From Caldithrix abyssi DSM 13497 (GTDB lineage Bacteria > Calditrichota > Calditrichia > Calditrichales > Calditrichaceae), in NCBI RefSeq assembly GCF_001886815.1, contig NZ_CP018099.1, forward strand, positions 4,400,501-4,464,500: a stretch of DNA of 64,000 nt, in the 5' to 3' direction. This document shows, in pieces, positions 7,175 through 16,989 of the stretch. How positions within the stretch are numbered: position 1 is the stretch's first letter; each line of letters begins with the position of its first letter. Made by a program: the position numbers and the translations under genes. The notes beneath the pieces were generated by a model, which was not told where the DNA came from, did not search any database, and worked only from the letters and a program-made list of their open reading frames with translations.

Positions 7175-9796
7175 TCATTCCTGTTTCTGATACGCATTCA
7201 ACATTCGACGGGCCGTTTGATCATCAGGAAACAGTTTGAGCCAGTTCTCCAGCGAACGAATGATCTTTTCGCGGTTGTTGGTCATCTGATAGGCGTTGAT
7301 TAACGTGGCCAACGTACGTGGATTGGTAGGCTCCAACTCGTAGGCCTTTTCCAGCAGCGGCAAGGCAACTTTCGGATTGCCCAGACGCATCACATGTTCT
7401 GCAATAACCGCCAAATCTTTGACGCGGCTGTCATCGGCCAGAAGACTGTCCACATAAGTTGAATCGGTTACAATGCGGAAGGCGTCCGTCACCAGATGCA
7501 TGGTGCGGTTGGTCCAGGGAATCACCTCCGGCGATATTTTCTGGTTCATGAATTCCAGAATCTCCCTGGCTTTTTCGTAGTTCCGTCGTTTGGCATAAAA
7601 ATCGGTCAATTGCAAAAATGCCGAGCGGTAATTTTGCAAGAGCGATTTGATATTCCAGTTAAAATAGACGTCCGGATTATTTAAATTCCGATACTTGTAT
7701 CTGGTCAAAAGATTCTTTTCCAGCTCGGGCGGCGACATTTGCCAGTTTTTAAAGGGCACCAGCTTCATGACCAGCCCGTCCATTCTAAAATAGTCGTACA
7801 GCTCGCCCAGCATATTGCTCTTGGGCACCGTCACGGCAAAATAGATGGGACGACGCCATTTATTGGCGGCAAGAATATTCATGATCATCCAATCCTGGGT
7901 GCGCAAATATCCGGTGCCGTCCGGAGCCCTTAACGGCGGAGTAACCTTGAATTTAATTTTATCCGGAATCTGAACATTGGAAAGCTGGAACTCTTCCTGA
8001 AAGCGCTTGGCCTCCTTCATGGCATAATCTTTAGGCACCGGAAGCTCAAAAGTGTTTCCATCCATGCGCCGCACGCCAACCCGTTCTATCTCAAAATCGC
8101 TCATGCGCATGGGTACTCTGGGCTCCCAGTCGCGTAATTGTTTAATGTACCAGTCTGTGTTCAACAGGCTCAAATTCACAATCCGCACGTCTTTTCGGAC
8201 ATGTTCCACCTCCTGCAAATACCAGAGCGGAAAGGTGTCGTTATCGCCATTGGTAAACAGGATGGCATCGGGTTCGCAGGAGATCAACATATTGTATGAA
8301 TAATCCCAGGCCACATAATTACCGGATCGATCGTGGGTTTCGTAATTTTTGGCCAGCATGTGCGCCGGCACAATCAACATGAGCACAAGGAATACGGCCA
8401 CCTTCCACTTTTCGGCCTTATCTTTAAAGGCCTCTTTAAGCAGCTCCATAACGCCGGCGTAGCCCAATCCAACCCATAGCGAAAAAGCGAAAAAACTGCC
8501 CACATAACTGTAGTCCCTTTCTCGGGGCTGGGGGTCCGGTTGGTTTAGATAGAGCACAATGGCAATGCCGGTCATAAAGAACAGGGCAAAAACAGCCAGC
8601 GCTCGTTTCGGATCGCGCCGGGCATGCCAGTAAACACCGATTAAACCCAATAACAGAGGCAATCCTAAAAATTGTCGGGGATCCACGCTCGCTTCGTCCT
8701 CGCCCATGCCCACAAACTGCCATAAAAAGTAACGGTTGTACATTTTGTTGATCTGGTATTTCCAGAAAAAGTCCCAGGCGCTGTCATATTGCCGACTGTT
8801 TTGCGAGTTTTTCCAGACTTCTGTTCGGTCAAAGGTGTGCTCGCCGTATTGTTCGCGCTTCATGTAATAGATAAAACGCTCTACCGTTTCCGGATCGTTT
8901 TCATCGATCGCCGGATCAAGCCCGGAACGGATGTAGATCATTGAATAAGTGGAATAGCCAATCATTATTAATAACATGGAGGAAAAGATAAGGCTGGCCA
9001 CATGCTTATGATTGCGGATGGCCCAGTAACTGGCGACCATTACGGCCACAAACACAACGCCCAGTCCTAAAAACCCAAAAGAAAGAGCGATTTGCGGCAG
9101 ATAGATGACCATGCCCGGATAAATGGCCAGAATGATTGCGGCAGAAATAACCGACACCGCAATAAAATTTTTGATATTCAGCTCATAGTGTTTGTAAAAG
9201 AAAATAAGCGCCACAAAAGGAATAGCCAGCACGTTTAGCAGGTGCACGCCGATAGCCAGACCGATGATGTAGGCGATCAACAATAAATAACGTTCGTTTC
9301 CCGGCTCGTCGGCTTTGGTTGACCACACAAGAATTAACCAGACGACCAGTGCGGTAAACAACATGGAAGCGGCGTAAACTTCGGTTTCCACGGCGTTAAA
9401 CCAGAAGCTATGCGTAAAAGCAAAAGTAAATGCGCCGATCAAACCGGAAAAGATGGCCAGATACCAGTCCGAATCCTCTTTTAATTCGCCCTTCCACTGA
9501 CGCACCAGATGCACAATAATTAAATAGGTGAGCATCACCGTAACACCGCTGGAAAGAACGGAGATCAAGTTGAGCTTCCAGCCCGGATCGCCAAAGGGTA
9601 TAAAAGTAAACAGGTGACCTACAAGCAAAAACAACGGCGAGCCCGGCGGATGCGGCACGCCCAGAATATAACTGCAGGCGATAAACTCCCCGCAATCCCA
9701 AAACGACATGGTCGGGGCCATGGTGAGCAAATAGATAAAAGTCGAAACGACAAAGGCAATTGCCGCTGCCAGTCGATGTACTGTTTTAACTTGCAT
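7175..9796 (-). CDS. DUF2723 membrane protein with C-terminal TPR-like repeats
   Basis: 873 residues. The first ~470 residues hold some ten hydrophobic helices. The N-terminus carries the DUF2723 hallmark: 'APTMSFWDCGEF' followed by 'GVPHPPGSP', with an acidic Asp-Cys-Gly-Glu after the first helix as in GT-C glycosyltransferases such as protein O-mannosyltransferases. A soluble region follows, and the last ~110 residues ('ALPLLEKAYELEPTNPRTLATLI') look like tetratricopeptide repeats. DUF2723 proteins are thought to be polyprenyl-phosphate-dependent glycosyltransferases; this is inference from fold. The DPM1-like enzyme 4 kb downstream could supply the donor lipid. Confidence 0.85.
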   Translation of the reverse strand: MQVKTVHRLAAAIAFVVSTFIYLLTMAPTMSFWDCGEFIACSYILGVPHPPGSPLFLLVGHLFTFIPFGDPGWKLNLISVLSSGVTVMLTYLIIVHLVRQWKGELKEDSDWYLAIFSGLIGAFTFAFTHSFWFNAVETEVYAASMLFTALVVWLILVWSTKADEPGNERYLLLIAYIIGLAIGVHLLNVLAIPFVALIFFYKHYELNIKNFIAVSVISAAIILAIYPGMVIYLPQIALSFGFLGLGVVFVAVMVASYWAIRNHKHVASLIFSSMLLIMIGYSTYSMIYIRSGLDPAIDENDPETVERFIYYMKREQYGEHTFDRTEVWKNSQNSRQYDSAWDFFWKYQINKMYNRYFLWQFVGMGEDEASVDPRQFLGLPLLLGLIGVYWHARRDPKRALAVFALFFMTGIAIVLYLNQPDPQPRERDYSYVGSFFAFSLWVGLGYAGVMELLKEAFKDKAEKWKVAVFLVLMLIVPAHMLAKNYETHDRSGNYVAWDYSYNMLISCEPDAILFTNGDNDTFPLWYLQEVEHVRKDVRIVNLSLLNTDWYIKQLRDWEPRVPMRMSDFEIERVGVRRMDGNTFELPVPKDYAMKEAKRFQEEFQLSNVQIPDKIKFKVTPPLRAPDGTGYLRTQDWMIMNILAANKWRRPIYFAVTVPKSNMLGELYDYFRMDGLVMKLVPFKNWQMSPPELEKNLLTRYKYRNLNNPDVYFNWNIKSLLQNYRSAFLQLTDFYAKRRNYEKAREILEFMNQKISPEVIPWTNRTMHLVTDAFRIVTDSTYVDSLLADDSRVKDLAVIAEHVMRLGNPKVALPLLEKAYELEPTNPRTLATLINAYQMTNNREKIIRSLENWLKLFPDDQTARRMLNAYQKQE

Positions 9797-9862
9797 GATC
9801 TTTTCCTCTATTTAAATTTCAAAAGTTTAAAAGCTACTCAAATTAAACATTCTTAGCAAGTT

Positions 9863-9939
9863 GATTTTATTTCCGCTGAATGTCCCCCAACTTTTTAAGT
9901 TTACAATATTTTTTCTAAGATCATTTTTACAACTCACCC
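9863..9939. repeat. imperfect direct repeat, copy 1
   Basis: This copy begins GATTTTATTTCCGCTGAATG and ends ATTTTTACAACTCACCC. Copy 2 at 10114-10175 starts and ends the same way, with a shorter middle. The function is unknown; it may be a duplicated untranslated leader or a dispersed repeat. Confidence 0.7.
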
Positions 9940-10113
9940 CTTAACCTCATACTTACTAACACGTTAGGGATGCTCTTGTCCCCCTCTCTTTGCAAAAAGA
10001 CTCACAGAGCAAGGCGGGGGAATGAGGTGAGTTTTTCATACATTCAGCTAATGTATTCTCTTAAATATCAATCGATTATAAGGTCTTTGTTTGAAATTTC
10101 GGGGGACATTCAA

Positions 10114-10175
10114 GATTTTATTTCCGCTCTGAATGTCCTCAATATTTTTTCTAATTCCATTTTTACAACTCACCC
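10114..10175. repeat. imperfect direct repeat, copy 2
   Basis: Second copy of the 9863-9939 sequence, with the same ends (GATTTTATTTCCGCT... and ...TTTTTACAACTCACCC) and about 15 bases missing from the middle. It lies between the two flanking genes and close to the 3' end of the glycosyltransferase gene. Confidence 0.7.
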
Positions 10176-10191
10176 TCTTTAGAACGAACCC

Positions 10192-10257
10192 ATTCGTAAT
10201 TCATAATTCGTAATTCGTAATTCTTAATTCATAATTCATAATCCATAATTCGTAATT
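10192..10257. repeat. simple repeat of ATTCGTA / ATTCATA units
   Basis: About nine consecutive 7-base units of the type ATTCGTA, ATTCATA or ATTCTTA, slightly diverged. A shorter tract of the same motif occurs at 43597-43629, next to the end of addA. Both tracts sit just beyond the 3' end of a minus-strand gene. Confidence 0.85.
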
Positions 10258-10284
10258 AAACTTCTTTTCTAACAAAAAGTTTTT

Positions 10285-11331
10285 CTACTTGCGAAACTTT
10301 TTCACACACTGGTATGGTAGATATTTTCGCAAAAAATGGTCAATCACCACGCTGCCCGGATACATGTTTTTGATGATCGCCCGGTCCGACACTTTTCGTA
10401 ATTTTTGAACGGCGTGCCTTTTTTTCCAGATTTTCAGCGGATGCGTAAAGATGTAAAATAAAGCCTGCAACACGGCCTTGCCCCGTTTTCCTTCCCACAA
10501 AATGGAATCGGCCACCACCGTGGCCATTTCGAACAATACGCGAATGGGAAGCACCAGCAATAACGCCGGAAGGGAAAAGTTCTTAATAAGCATGATTAAG
10601 TTATTGCGATGGTTAAGGTACATTTTGCGTTGATTATCCTGCCGCAGCGTGTAGCCAGAATAGTGGTAAATAAAGGTATCGGTCACCACCATATTTTGAT
10701 AGCCGGCAATTTGCGCGCGCCAGTTCAAATCGATCTCTTCTTGATGGGCAAAAAAATCTTCATCCAGATATCCGATTTTCTCCACCACACTTTTGCGCAA
10801 AATCAGCGCACAGCCCGACGTCCAGAACACCTGACGGGTTAAATGATTGTACTGCCCCTTGTCTTTTTCCACCGTGTCAAAAATTCTTCCGCGGGCAAAG
10901 GGATAGCCGAGCAAATCCATTTCGCCGCCGGCTCCGCCGGAATAATCAAAAAACTGCGGATCCTGGATAGAAAGAATTTTGGGCTGAGCCATTGCCGCCT
11001 GACGATGGCCGTCCATGGCGCCAACCAGGGCCTGTAAAAAATTAACCGGACACACCGTATCATTGTTCAGTAGCAGCACGTATTCGCTGCGGGCCAGCTC
11101 AATCCCCTGATTGCAGGCGCCCGCATATCCGCGGTTTTCCTCATTTTGAATTAATTTTACCTGCGGATACTTTTCTTTGACCATTTGCTGGCTGCCGTCG
11201 GTGGAGCCGTTGTCGATCACAAGAACTAAAAAATCTTTGAACGTGTTCTTAAATAAACTTTCCAGACAGTCATCCAAAATTTGCAAGCCGTTATAGTGGG
11301 GAATAACGATTGTTACCCTGGGATTTGCCAT
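10285..11331 (-). CDS. family 2 glycosyltransferase, rhamnosyltransferase-like (WbbL type)
   Basis: 348 residues. The N-terminal GT-A domain carries 'IPHYNGLQILDDCL' (10-23), 'VIDNGSTDGS' (about 39-48), 'NEENRGYAGACNQGI' and the metal site 'LLNNDT', which is the pattern of WbbL/GT2 rhamnosyltransferase-like enzymes. A short hydrophobic stretch ('SLPALLLVLPIRVLFEMATVV') in the C-terminal third could attach it to the membrane. It probably adds a sugar to lipopolysaccharide or another surface glycan. It starts at ATG 11331, 12 bases after the recG stop, so it may be the last gene of the lysS-lolCE-lolD-recG group. Confidence 0.88.
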   Translation of the reverse strand: MANPRVTIVIPHYNGLQILDDCLESLFKNTFKDFLVLVIDNGSTDGSQQMVKEKYPQVKLIQNEENRGYAGACNQGIELARSEYVLLLNNDTVCPVNFLQALVGAMDGHRQAAMAQPKILSIQDPQFFDYSGGAGGEMDLLGYPFARGRIFDTVEKDKGQYNHLTRQVFWTSGCALILRKSVVEKIGYLDEDFFAHQEEIDLNWRAQIAGYQNMVVTDTFIYHYSGYTLRQDNQRKMYLNHRNNLIMLIKNFSLPALLLVLPIRVLFEMATVVADSILWEGKRGKAVLQALFYIFTHPLKIWKKRHAVQKLRKVSDRAIIKNMYPGSVVIDHFLRKYLPYQCVKKFRK

Positions 11332-11343
11332 ATTGTACTCCGC

Positions 11344-13437
11344 TCAGCTAATATTGATTAAATCCATGCGTTCTTTAAGATGTTTCCGTAAATATTCCAG
11401 CAGCCTTTTATGTTCCGCTTTTCTTAAAAAGGGATCTTCTTTCACCAGTTTAAAGGCGTCTTCTCTGGCCTCTTCCAGAATTGGCCGATCGGTAATGGGA
11501 TTGGCAATTTTAAAATCGGGCATGCCGCTCTGCCGCGTGCCAAAAAAATCGCCCCAGCCGCGCAACTCAAGGTCTTTCTCGGCGATGATAAATCCGTCCT
11601 GTGTTTCGGTCATGATTTTCATCCGTTGCTGGGCAATTTCGCCAATATTGTACGGCGTTTTTAAGATACAGTAAGATTTGCTTTTGCCCCGTCCGATTCT
11701 TCCCCGCAATTGATGCAACTGGGACAGGCCAAAACGCTCTGCATGCTCGATTAACATGATGGTGGCATTGGGCACATCAATGCCCACCTCGATGACCGTG
11801 GTGGAAACCAGCACCTGAATTTCATTTTTGACAAACGCCTTCATTATTTCGTCTTTTTCGGCCGCCCGCATGCGCCCGTACAACAAACCGACCCTGTAAT
11901 TTTTGAACTCCGTACTTTTTAAATGTTCATAGGCCTCGGTGGCCGCTTTCAAATCCATTTTCTCGCTCTCTTCGACCAGCGGGTAGATGATGTAGGCCTG
12001 CTCGCCCATCTCCAGATGTTCGCGGATAAAACGGTAGATTTTAGCGGCGGTATTGTCAAAACGCCAGATGGTTGTAATCGGTTTGCGGTTGGGCGGCAGT
12101 TCGTCAATAATAGAAACGTCCAGACTGCCGTATGCGGTCAGGGCCAGGGTGCGCGGAATGGGCGTGGCCGTCATCACTAAAACGTCGGGCTGCCGACCTT
12201 TTTCGATCAGTTTTGCCCGCTGCATCACGCCAAAGCGGTGTTGTTCGTCAATAATGATCAGGCCCAGGTTGGGCATTTCGGCTTCGTTGTAGATTAGCGC
12301 ATGGGTTCCAATGATGATCTGCGGCGCGCCGCTGCCCAGCGTTTCATTAATCCTGCGGCGTTCTTTTACGCCCGTGCTGCCGGTAAGCAGGTTGATTTCG
12401 ACATCCAGACCTTCGAGCATGCGTGTAAGATTAAAATAGTGTTGTTCGGCCAGGATTTCGGTGGGCACCATCAGCGCCGCCTGGTAGCCATTGTCCAGCG
12501 CAATGAGCATGGCCATTAAAGCGACCAGGGTTTTGCCCGCTCCCACATCGCCCTGCAACAGACGGTTCATGGGCGTTGGCTCTCGCATATCTTTGCGGAT
12601 TTCGCGCACCACGCGTTTTTGCGCTTCAGTCATTTTAAATGGCAGACGATAGTAGAGCTTTTCCAGTCGCTCGCTTTTTTTGGGGAAGGAAATACCCACC
12701 GGTTTGCTCTTTAAGTGGGCGCGCTGCAGGGCAAGCATCAATTGCAGATTAAAAAACTCTTCATATTTAAAGCGATAAATGGCTTTTTCCAGAATTTTTC
12801 CGTCTTCGGGCAGATGCATCTGATAATAGGCTCGGTCGCGCGGCAACAGTTGCCTTTGGCCCATAACCTTCGGCGGCAAATATTCCTGCACATTAACCGT
12901 CATGTTTTTAAAGAGAAAATAAAAAATCTTGCGAAAGGTGTAGGAATTCAACCCCACGCGTTTAAAAGCTTCTGTGCCCGGGTAAAAGGCCAGTATTTTA
13001 CCGGTATTGAGCATATTATCCAGCTCACCTTCGCCCAGCCGGTCAAATTCCGGATGTGTCATTTGAAATCCCCGATAAAATTGCACCTTACCGGAAAACG
13101 AGACCCATTCGCCCACTTTAAATTGATTTTTAAAATACTCAATGCCGTTAAACCAGACGGCTTCTAAAATGCCCTTTCCGTCGCTGATCACCACATATAA
13201 AAAACGGCGGCGGCCATGGCGGATGCCCACCGCTTCAATTTTTCCCACCACGGTAACTTCCTGATCTGGTTGCAACAGATTAAGATCGACGATATGGCTG
13301 CGGTCAACATATTTGCGCGGAAAGAAATTAATCAGATCTTCCAGCGTGGCAATGCCCTGGCGCTGCAACACTGCGGCGCGCTTTGGGCCAATTCCCTTAA
13401 GATATTGTAAGGGATTTGTCTTTTTTTCTTCGGACAT
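11344..13437 (-). CDS. recG: ATP-dependent DNA helicase RecG
   Basis: 697 residues, standard for RecG. The N-terminus has a helix-hairpin-helix-like 'LKGIGPKRAAVLQ' (13-25), then the OB-fold wedge domain (about 55-150). The helicase core follows, with Walker A 'GDVGAGKT' at 296-303, Walker B 'DEQH' at 397-400, 'TATPIPRTLAL' (motif III) and 'QLRGRIGRG' (motif VI). The RecG-type C-terminal TRG region is present ('LRGWGDFFGTRQSG'). RecG drives fork regression and remodels branched DNA at stalled forks. It starts 9 bases after the stop of lolD. Confidence 0.97.
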   Translation of the reverse strand: MSEEKKTNPLQYLKGIGPKRAAVLQRQGIATLEDLINFFPRKYVDRSHIVDLNLLQPDQEVTVVGKIEAVGIRHGRRRFLYVVISDGKGILEAVWFNGIEYFKNQFKVGEWVSFSGKVQFYRGFQMTHPEFDRLGEGELDNMLNTGKILAFYPGTEAFKRVGLNSYTFRKIFYFLFKNMTVNVQEYLPPKVMGQRQLLPRDRAYYQMHLPEDGKILEKAIYRFKYEEFFNLQLMLALQRAHLKSKPVGISFPKKSERLEKLYYRLPFKMTEAQKRVVREIRKDMREPTPMNRLLQGDVGAGKTLVALMAMLIALDNGYQAALMVPTEILAEQHYFNLTRMLEGLDVEINLLTGSTGVKERRRINETLGSGAPQIIIGTHALIYNEAEMPNLGLIIIDEQHRFGVMQRAKLIEKGRQPDVLVMTATPIPRTLALTAYGSLDVSIIDELPPNRKPITTIWRFDNTAAKIYRFIREHLEMGEQAYIIYPLVEESEKMDLKAATEAYEHLKSTEFKNYRVGLLYGRMRAAEKDEIMKAFVKNEIQVLVSTTVIEVGIDVPNATIMLIEHAERFGLSQLHQLRGRIGRGKSKSYCILKTPYNIGEIAQQRMKIMTETQDGFIIAEKDLELRGWGDFFGTRQSGMPDFKIANPITDRPILEEAREDAFKLVKEDPFLRKAEHKRLLEYLRKHLKERMDLINIS

Positions 13438-13446
13438 TTTGGGTGA

Positions 13447-14136
13447 TCAATTGCGCTTGATTTCGTTTACAATTTTGCCATCATCCAGCTCGATTATGCG
13501 GCTGGCCTTTAATGTCATGTGTTCATCGTGGGTAACGATGACCAGGGTTTGATTGAATTTTTTATTGAGACTCAACATCAAATCATAGAGCATTTCGCTA
13601 TTTTTACGATCCAGATTGCCGGTGGGTTCATCGGCCAGCAGCACTTTGGGTTTGTTGACCAAAGCGCGGGCCACGGCCACACGTTGCTGCTCGCCGCCCG
13701 AAAGCTCATTGGGCTTGTGTTGCAAACGGTGCGATAGCCCTACTTCTTCTAACAAATAGCGGGCGTAATCTTCTTTTTCCTCAGTCAACGGCTCGTGCAT
13801 GATAGAGGGAATCAGCACGTTTTCGAACGCCGTAAATTCAGGCAACAGGTGATGAAACTGAAACACAAAGCCCACCGCCTTATTCCTGAAGCGCGCCAAC
13901 GCGCTGTTGGACAGATCATTGATGTTCTGTCCATCCAGCCACACGCTTCCGGAGGTTGGCAAATCCAGAGCGCCCATAATGTGCAGCAGGGTGCTCTTAC
14001 CCACACCAGAAGGGCCCATAATCACCACCACTTCCGCCGGTTTTACAGAAAAGGTCAGTCCTTTTAAAACTTCTACTTTCTGCGGGCCGCTATCATAAAT
14101 TTTTACCAGGTTTTCAACTTTAATTATTGCTTTCAT
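13447..14136 (-). CDS. lolD: LolD-type ABC transporter ATP-binding protein
   Basis: 229 residues, one ABC domain. Walker A 'GPSGVGKST' lies at 41-49, signature 'LSGGEQQR' at 145-152, Walker B 'VLLADEP' at about 165-171, and a switch His in 'IVTHDE'. It falls in the LolD/MacB/FtsE subgroup. The neighbouring permease gene, 3 bases away, is of LolC/E type, so the pair most likely forms the machine that releases lipoproteins from the inner membrane to the LolA carrier. No lolA gene is in the window. Confidence 0.92.
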   Translation of the reverse strand: MKAIIKVENLVKIYDSGPQKVEVLKGLTFSVKPAEVVVIMGPSGVGKSTLLHIMGALDLPTSGSVWLDGQNINDLSNSALARFRNKAVGFVFQFHHLLPEFTAFENVLIPSIMHEPLTEEKEDYARYLLEEVGLSHRLQHKPNELSGGEQQRVAVARALVNKPKVLLADEPTGNLDRKNSEMLYDLMLSLNKKFNQTLVIVTHDEHMTLKASRIIELDDGKIVNEIKRN

Positions 14137-14139
14137 GGA

Positions 14140-15375
14140 TCACTCATATCTTATTGCTTCAACAGGAATTAATTTAGACGCCCGATAGGCCGGATACAGC
14201 GAGGCCAGCAGGCTCAGTAAAATGGAAACGCTGGCAATCGCCGCAAAATCTCCCCATTTCATCACCACCGGTAGCGAACTGATCAAATACACATCGGGCG
14301 GCAGGGAGATCACCTGAAACTTCAATTGAATAAATCCGGCCGTGTAGCCAATTAAACAGCCCAGCACAGTTCCAATGATTCCGACCAGCAACCCCTCGTA
14401 CAAAAAGATTTTTAGAATGGATCTGGACGAGGCCCCCATGGATTTCAGGATGCCAATCTCCCGTGTTTTTTCCATAACCACCATGATCAACGAACTGATA
14501 ATATTAAAAGCGGCCACCATGATGATCAGGCTGAGGATGACAAAAGCGCCCCACTTTTCGATTTCCATCCAGGAGTAGAGGGAGCGATTGAGCTGGAACC
14601 AGGTTTCGGTGGTGTAAGGAAAGCCCAGCATATCTTCTATTTGCTGCGCCACCTGGCCCGCCTTATTGTAATCGTCCAGTTTTAGTTCTATCCAGGTTAC
14701 GCCTTTTACGCCGAACAATTGCCTGGCGTCTTCCAATGACATGTAGGAAAGGGTTTTATCATATTCGTAGTAACCGATTTCCACCAGCCCGGCCACATAA
14801 AACTGTTTTACGCGCGGCTGGCTAAAAATGCCGCCCTCTTTTGGCATGGTCCACACCGTTACAATGTCGCCGATGTGCGTGGCATACAGGGCGTCTGCCA
14901 GATAGCGCCCCAACACAATGCCCGGCAGCATTTTGCCGTGGTACAGTTTAGGCGTAAAATCCAGCTGCCCTAAAACAAGGTGTTTTTTCAGATCGACCAC
15001 TTTGTTCGCCAGCTCCGGATCGATGGCCTTTACCACCGTGGCGTACTGCCGTTCCTTACCCGAAATCATCCCTTTGTCCATAATGACGGGCGAGGCGCCA
15101 ATGACATGGGGCAGTTTGTTGGCCAGCTTAAGCAAAGAATCGGTGCGCGTAATGGGCTCCATGTAAAATTTTCGTACGCGCACGTGCGCATCGGCATCGA
15201 GCAGGCGAGATCGCACCTCCTGCTCAAATCCATTCATCACGCTTAAAACAAGAATTAAGGCCGTAACGCCGATCATCACGCCGCCGATGGAAACGTAAGT
15301 GATGATCGAAATAAAGCCGGTGCGCCTTTTGGCTTTGAAATAGCGTTTTGCAATAAAAAATTCAAACGATTTCAT
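14140..15375 (-). CDS. LolC/LolE-family lipoprotein-releasing permease
   Basis: 411 residues in the LolC/E layout. It has one N-terminal transmembrane helix ('[30 protein letters not shown]', about 21-50), a ~220-residue periplasmic domain, and three C-terminal helices in an FtsX-type permease domain. The '[16 protein letters not shown]' segment and the terminal '[18 protein letters not shown]' are typical. Many bacteria use one LolC/E hybrid as a homodimer (LolF); only one gene is seen here, so that is plausible. It overlaps the lysS stop by 4 bases (ATGA). Confidence 0.92.
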   Translation of the reverse strand: MKSFEFFIAKRYFKAKRRTGFISIITYVSIGGVMIGVTALILVLSVMNGFEQEVRSRLLDADAHVRVRKFYMEPITRTDSLLKLANKLPHVIGASPVIMDKGMISGKERQYATVVKAIDPELANKVVDLKKHLVLGQLDFTPKLYHGKMLPGIVLGRYLADALYATHIGDIVTVWTMPKEGGIFSQPRVKQFYVAGLVEIGYYEYDKTLSYMSLEDARQLFGVKGVTWIELKLDDYNKAGQVAQQIEDMLGFPYTTETWFQLNRSLYSWMEIEKWGAFVILSLIIMVAAFNIISSLIMVVMEKTREIGILKSMGASSRSILKIFLYEGLLVGIIGTVLGCLIGYTAGFIQLKFQVISLPPDVYLISSLPVVMKWGDFAAIASVSILLSLLASLYPAYRASKLIPVEAIRYE

Positions 15376-16865
15376 TTATTCTCCGGTCGCATTTGAGGAA
15401 ATAAAATGACATCCCTGATGCTTGGCTGATCGGTAATCAACATCACCAGGCGGTCGATGCCAATGCCCAGGCCTGCTGTGGGCGGCATGCCGTATTCCAG
15501 CGCCCGGATGTAATCTTCGTCCATCATCTGGGCTTCTTCATCGCCGCGCTCACGCAGTTTTAATTGTTCTAAAAAGCGTTCTTTTTGATCGATGGGGTCG
15601 TTCAGTTCGCTAAAGGCGTTGGCCACCTCTTTACCGGCGATGATCGGCTCAAAGCGCTCCACCAGGCCGGACTTTTCGCGGTGTTTTTTGGCCAGCGGCG
15701 ACATTTCGATGGGATAATCGTAAATAAAGGTCGGCTGAATTAATTTAGGCTCCACGTGCTCGCCGAAGATTTCGTCAATAATCTTACCGGAGCCCATTTC
15801 AGGCGTCACTTCTACCTTTAGCTTTTCCGCCACTTCGCGCAGTTGTTTTTCATCCATATCCGAAATATTCACACCGGTGAACTTTTCGATCGCTTCGTAC
15901 ATGGTCAACCGCTGCCACGGCGGGCTTAAATCGATTTCGTGCCCGCTAAAGCGGATTTTTGTCGTTCCTAACACCGTTTGCGCCACATGAGCGAACAGCT
16001 GCTCCACAAAATCCATCATCCACTTGTAATCTTTGTAGGCCACATAAAGTTCCAGCAAAGTAAACTCCGGATTGTGGAAGCGATCCATGCCCTCATTACG
16101 GAAGTCCTTGGCAAACTCGTACACGCGTTCAAAACCGCCAACGATCAGCCGTTTTAAATACAGTTCGTTGGCAATACGCAAATACAATTTACGGTCAAGC
16201 GCATTGTGGTGCGTTACAAAGGGCCGGGCCGTGGCGCCGCCGTAAATCGGTTGTAAAATGGGCGTTTCCACTTCCAGAAAACCGCGTTCATCTAAAAAGG
16301 CGCGAATGGCGCGAATAATCTGCGTTCGTTTTACAAAAACCTCTTTGACCTCGGGATTCACAATGAGATCCACATATCGCTGACGATAGCGCATCTCCTT
16401 ATCGGCAAACTGATCGTACACAATACGTTTGCCGTCTTCTTCCTTTTCTTTGACAATGGGCAGAGGACGCAGCGATTTGGCCAGCAATTTGAACTCTCGG
16501 GCAAATACGGAAATTTCACCGGTGCGCGTTTTAAAAACCTCGCCCTTAAAACCGACGAGATCGCCGATATCCAGCATTTTAAAAATTTCAAAATCCTGCT
16601 CGCCGATTTCGTTTTTGCGAACATAAATCTGGATGCGACCCTGCTCGTCCTGAATATCGCAAAAAGCCGCCTTGCCCATCAGGCGCACGGTCATCATGCG
16701 TCCAGCCACCGAAACGATCTGTTTTTCCAGCTTTTCGAAATTCTCTTTAATTTCTCTGGACTTATGCGTTTGCGGATATTCATAGGGATAGGGATTAATC
16801 CCCAGCTCACGTAATCTATTTAATTTCTCGAAGCGAACTTTCATTAACTGGTTAAACTCTTCCAA
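15372..16865 (-). CDS. lysS: lysyl-tRNA synthetase, class II
   Basis: 497 residues. It has an N-terminal OB-fold anticodon-binding domain (about 50-160) and a class II catalytic domain. Motif 1 is around '[11 protein letters not shown]', motif 2 '[15 protein letters not shown]', and motif 3 '[12 protein letters not shown]' near the end. The LysRS-specific 'YGGATARPF' is present. The start is taken as TTG 16865 because AAGGAG lies eight bases before it; an ATG 21 bases inside would cut into the N-terminal helix. It is the first gene of a run that continues into lolC/E, lolD and recG. Confidence 0.97.
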   Translation of the reverse strand: MEEFNQLMKVRFEKLNRLRELGINPYPYEYPQTHKSREIKENFEKLEKQIVSVAGRMMTVRLMGKAAFCDIQDEQGRIQIYVRKNEIGEQDFEIFKMLDIGDLVGFKGEVFKTRTGEISVFAREFKLLAKSLRPLPIVKEKEEDGKRIVYDQFADKEMRYRQRYVDLIVNPEVKEVFVKRTQIIRAIRAFLDERGFLEVETPILQPIYGGATARPFVTHHNALDRKLYLRIANELYLKRLIVGGFERVYEFAKDFRNEGMDRFHNPEFTLLELYVAYKDYKWMMDFVEQLFAHVAQTVLGTTKIRFSGHEIDLSPPWQRLTMYEAIEKFTGVNISDMDEKQLREVAEKLKVEVTPEMGSGKIIDEIFGEHVEPKLIQPTFIYDYPIEMSPLAKKHREKSGLVERFEPIIAGKEVANAFSELNDPIDQKERFLEQLKLRERGDEEAQMMDEDYIRALEYGMPPTAGLGIGIDRLVMLITDQPSIRDVILFPQMRPENK

Positions 16866-16989
16866 GGTCGTTTCTCCTTCCCAATGTATTTGACTCAGAA
16901 TAAATGATTTTTTGGTCGCTGACCGTTGTTTTCATTTTAATCAATTTGCACAATTTTGCCCGACTATTCAATTTTAGCTGCCAGGTCTT

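Larger units (their letters stand above)
9797..10284. other. gene-free region with imperfect direct repeats and a simple AT-rich repeat
   Basis: No gene is supported here. The segment separates the DUF2723 gene from a glycosyltransferase gene and should contain the DUF2723 promoter at its left end. It holds two imperfect copies of a ~65-base sequence, an imperfect C-rich/G-rich hairpin around 9979-10022, and a tract of GTAATTC/ATAATTC units. These are annotated separately. Confidence 0.6.
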
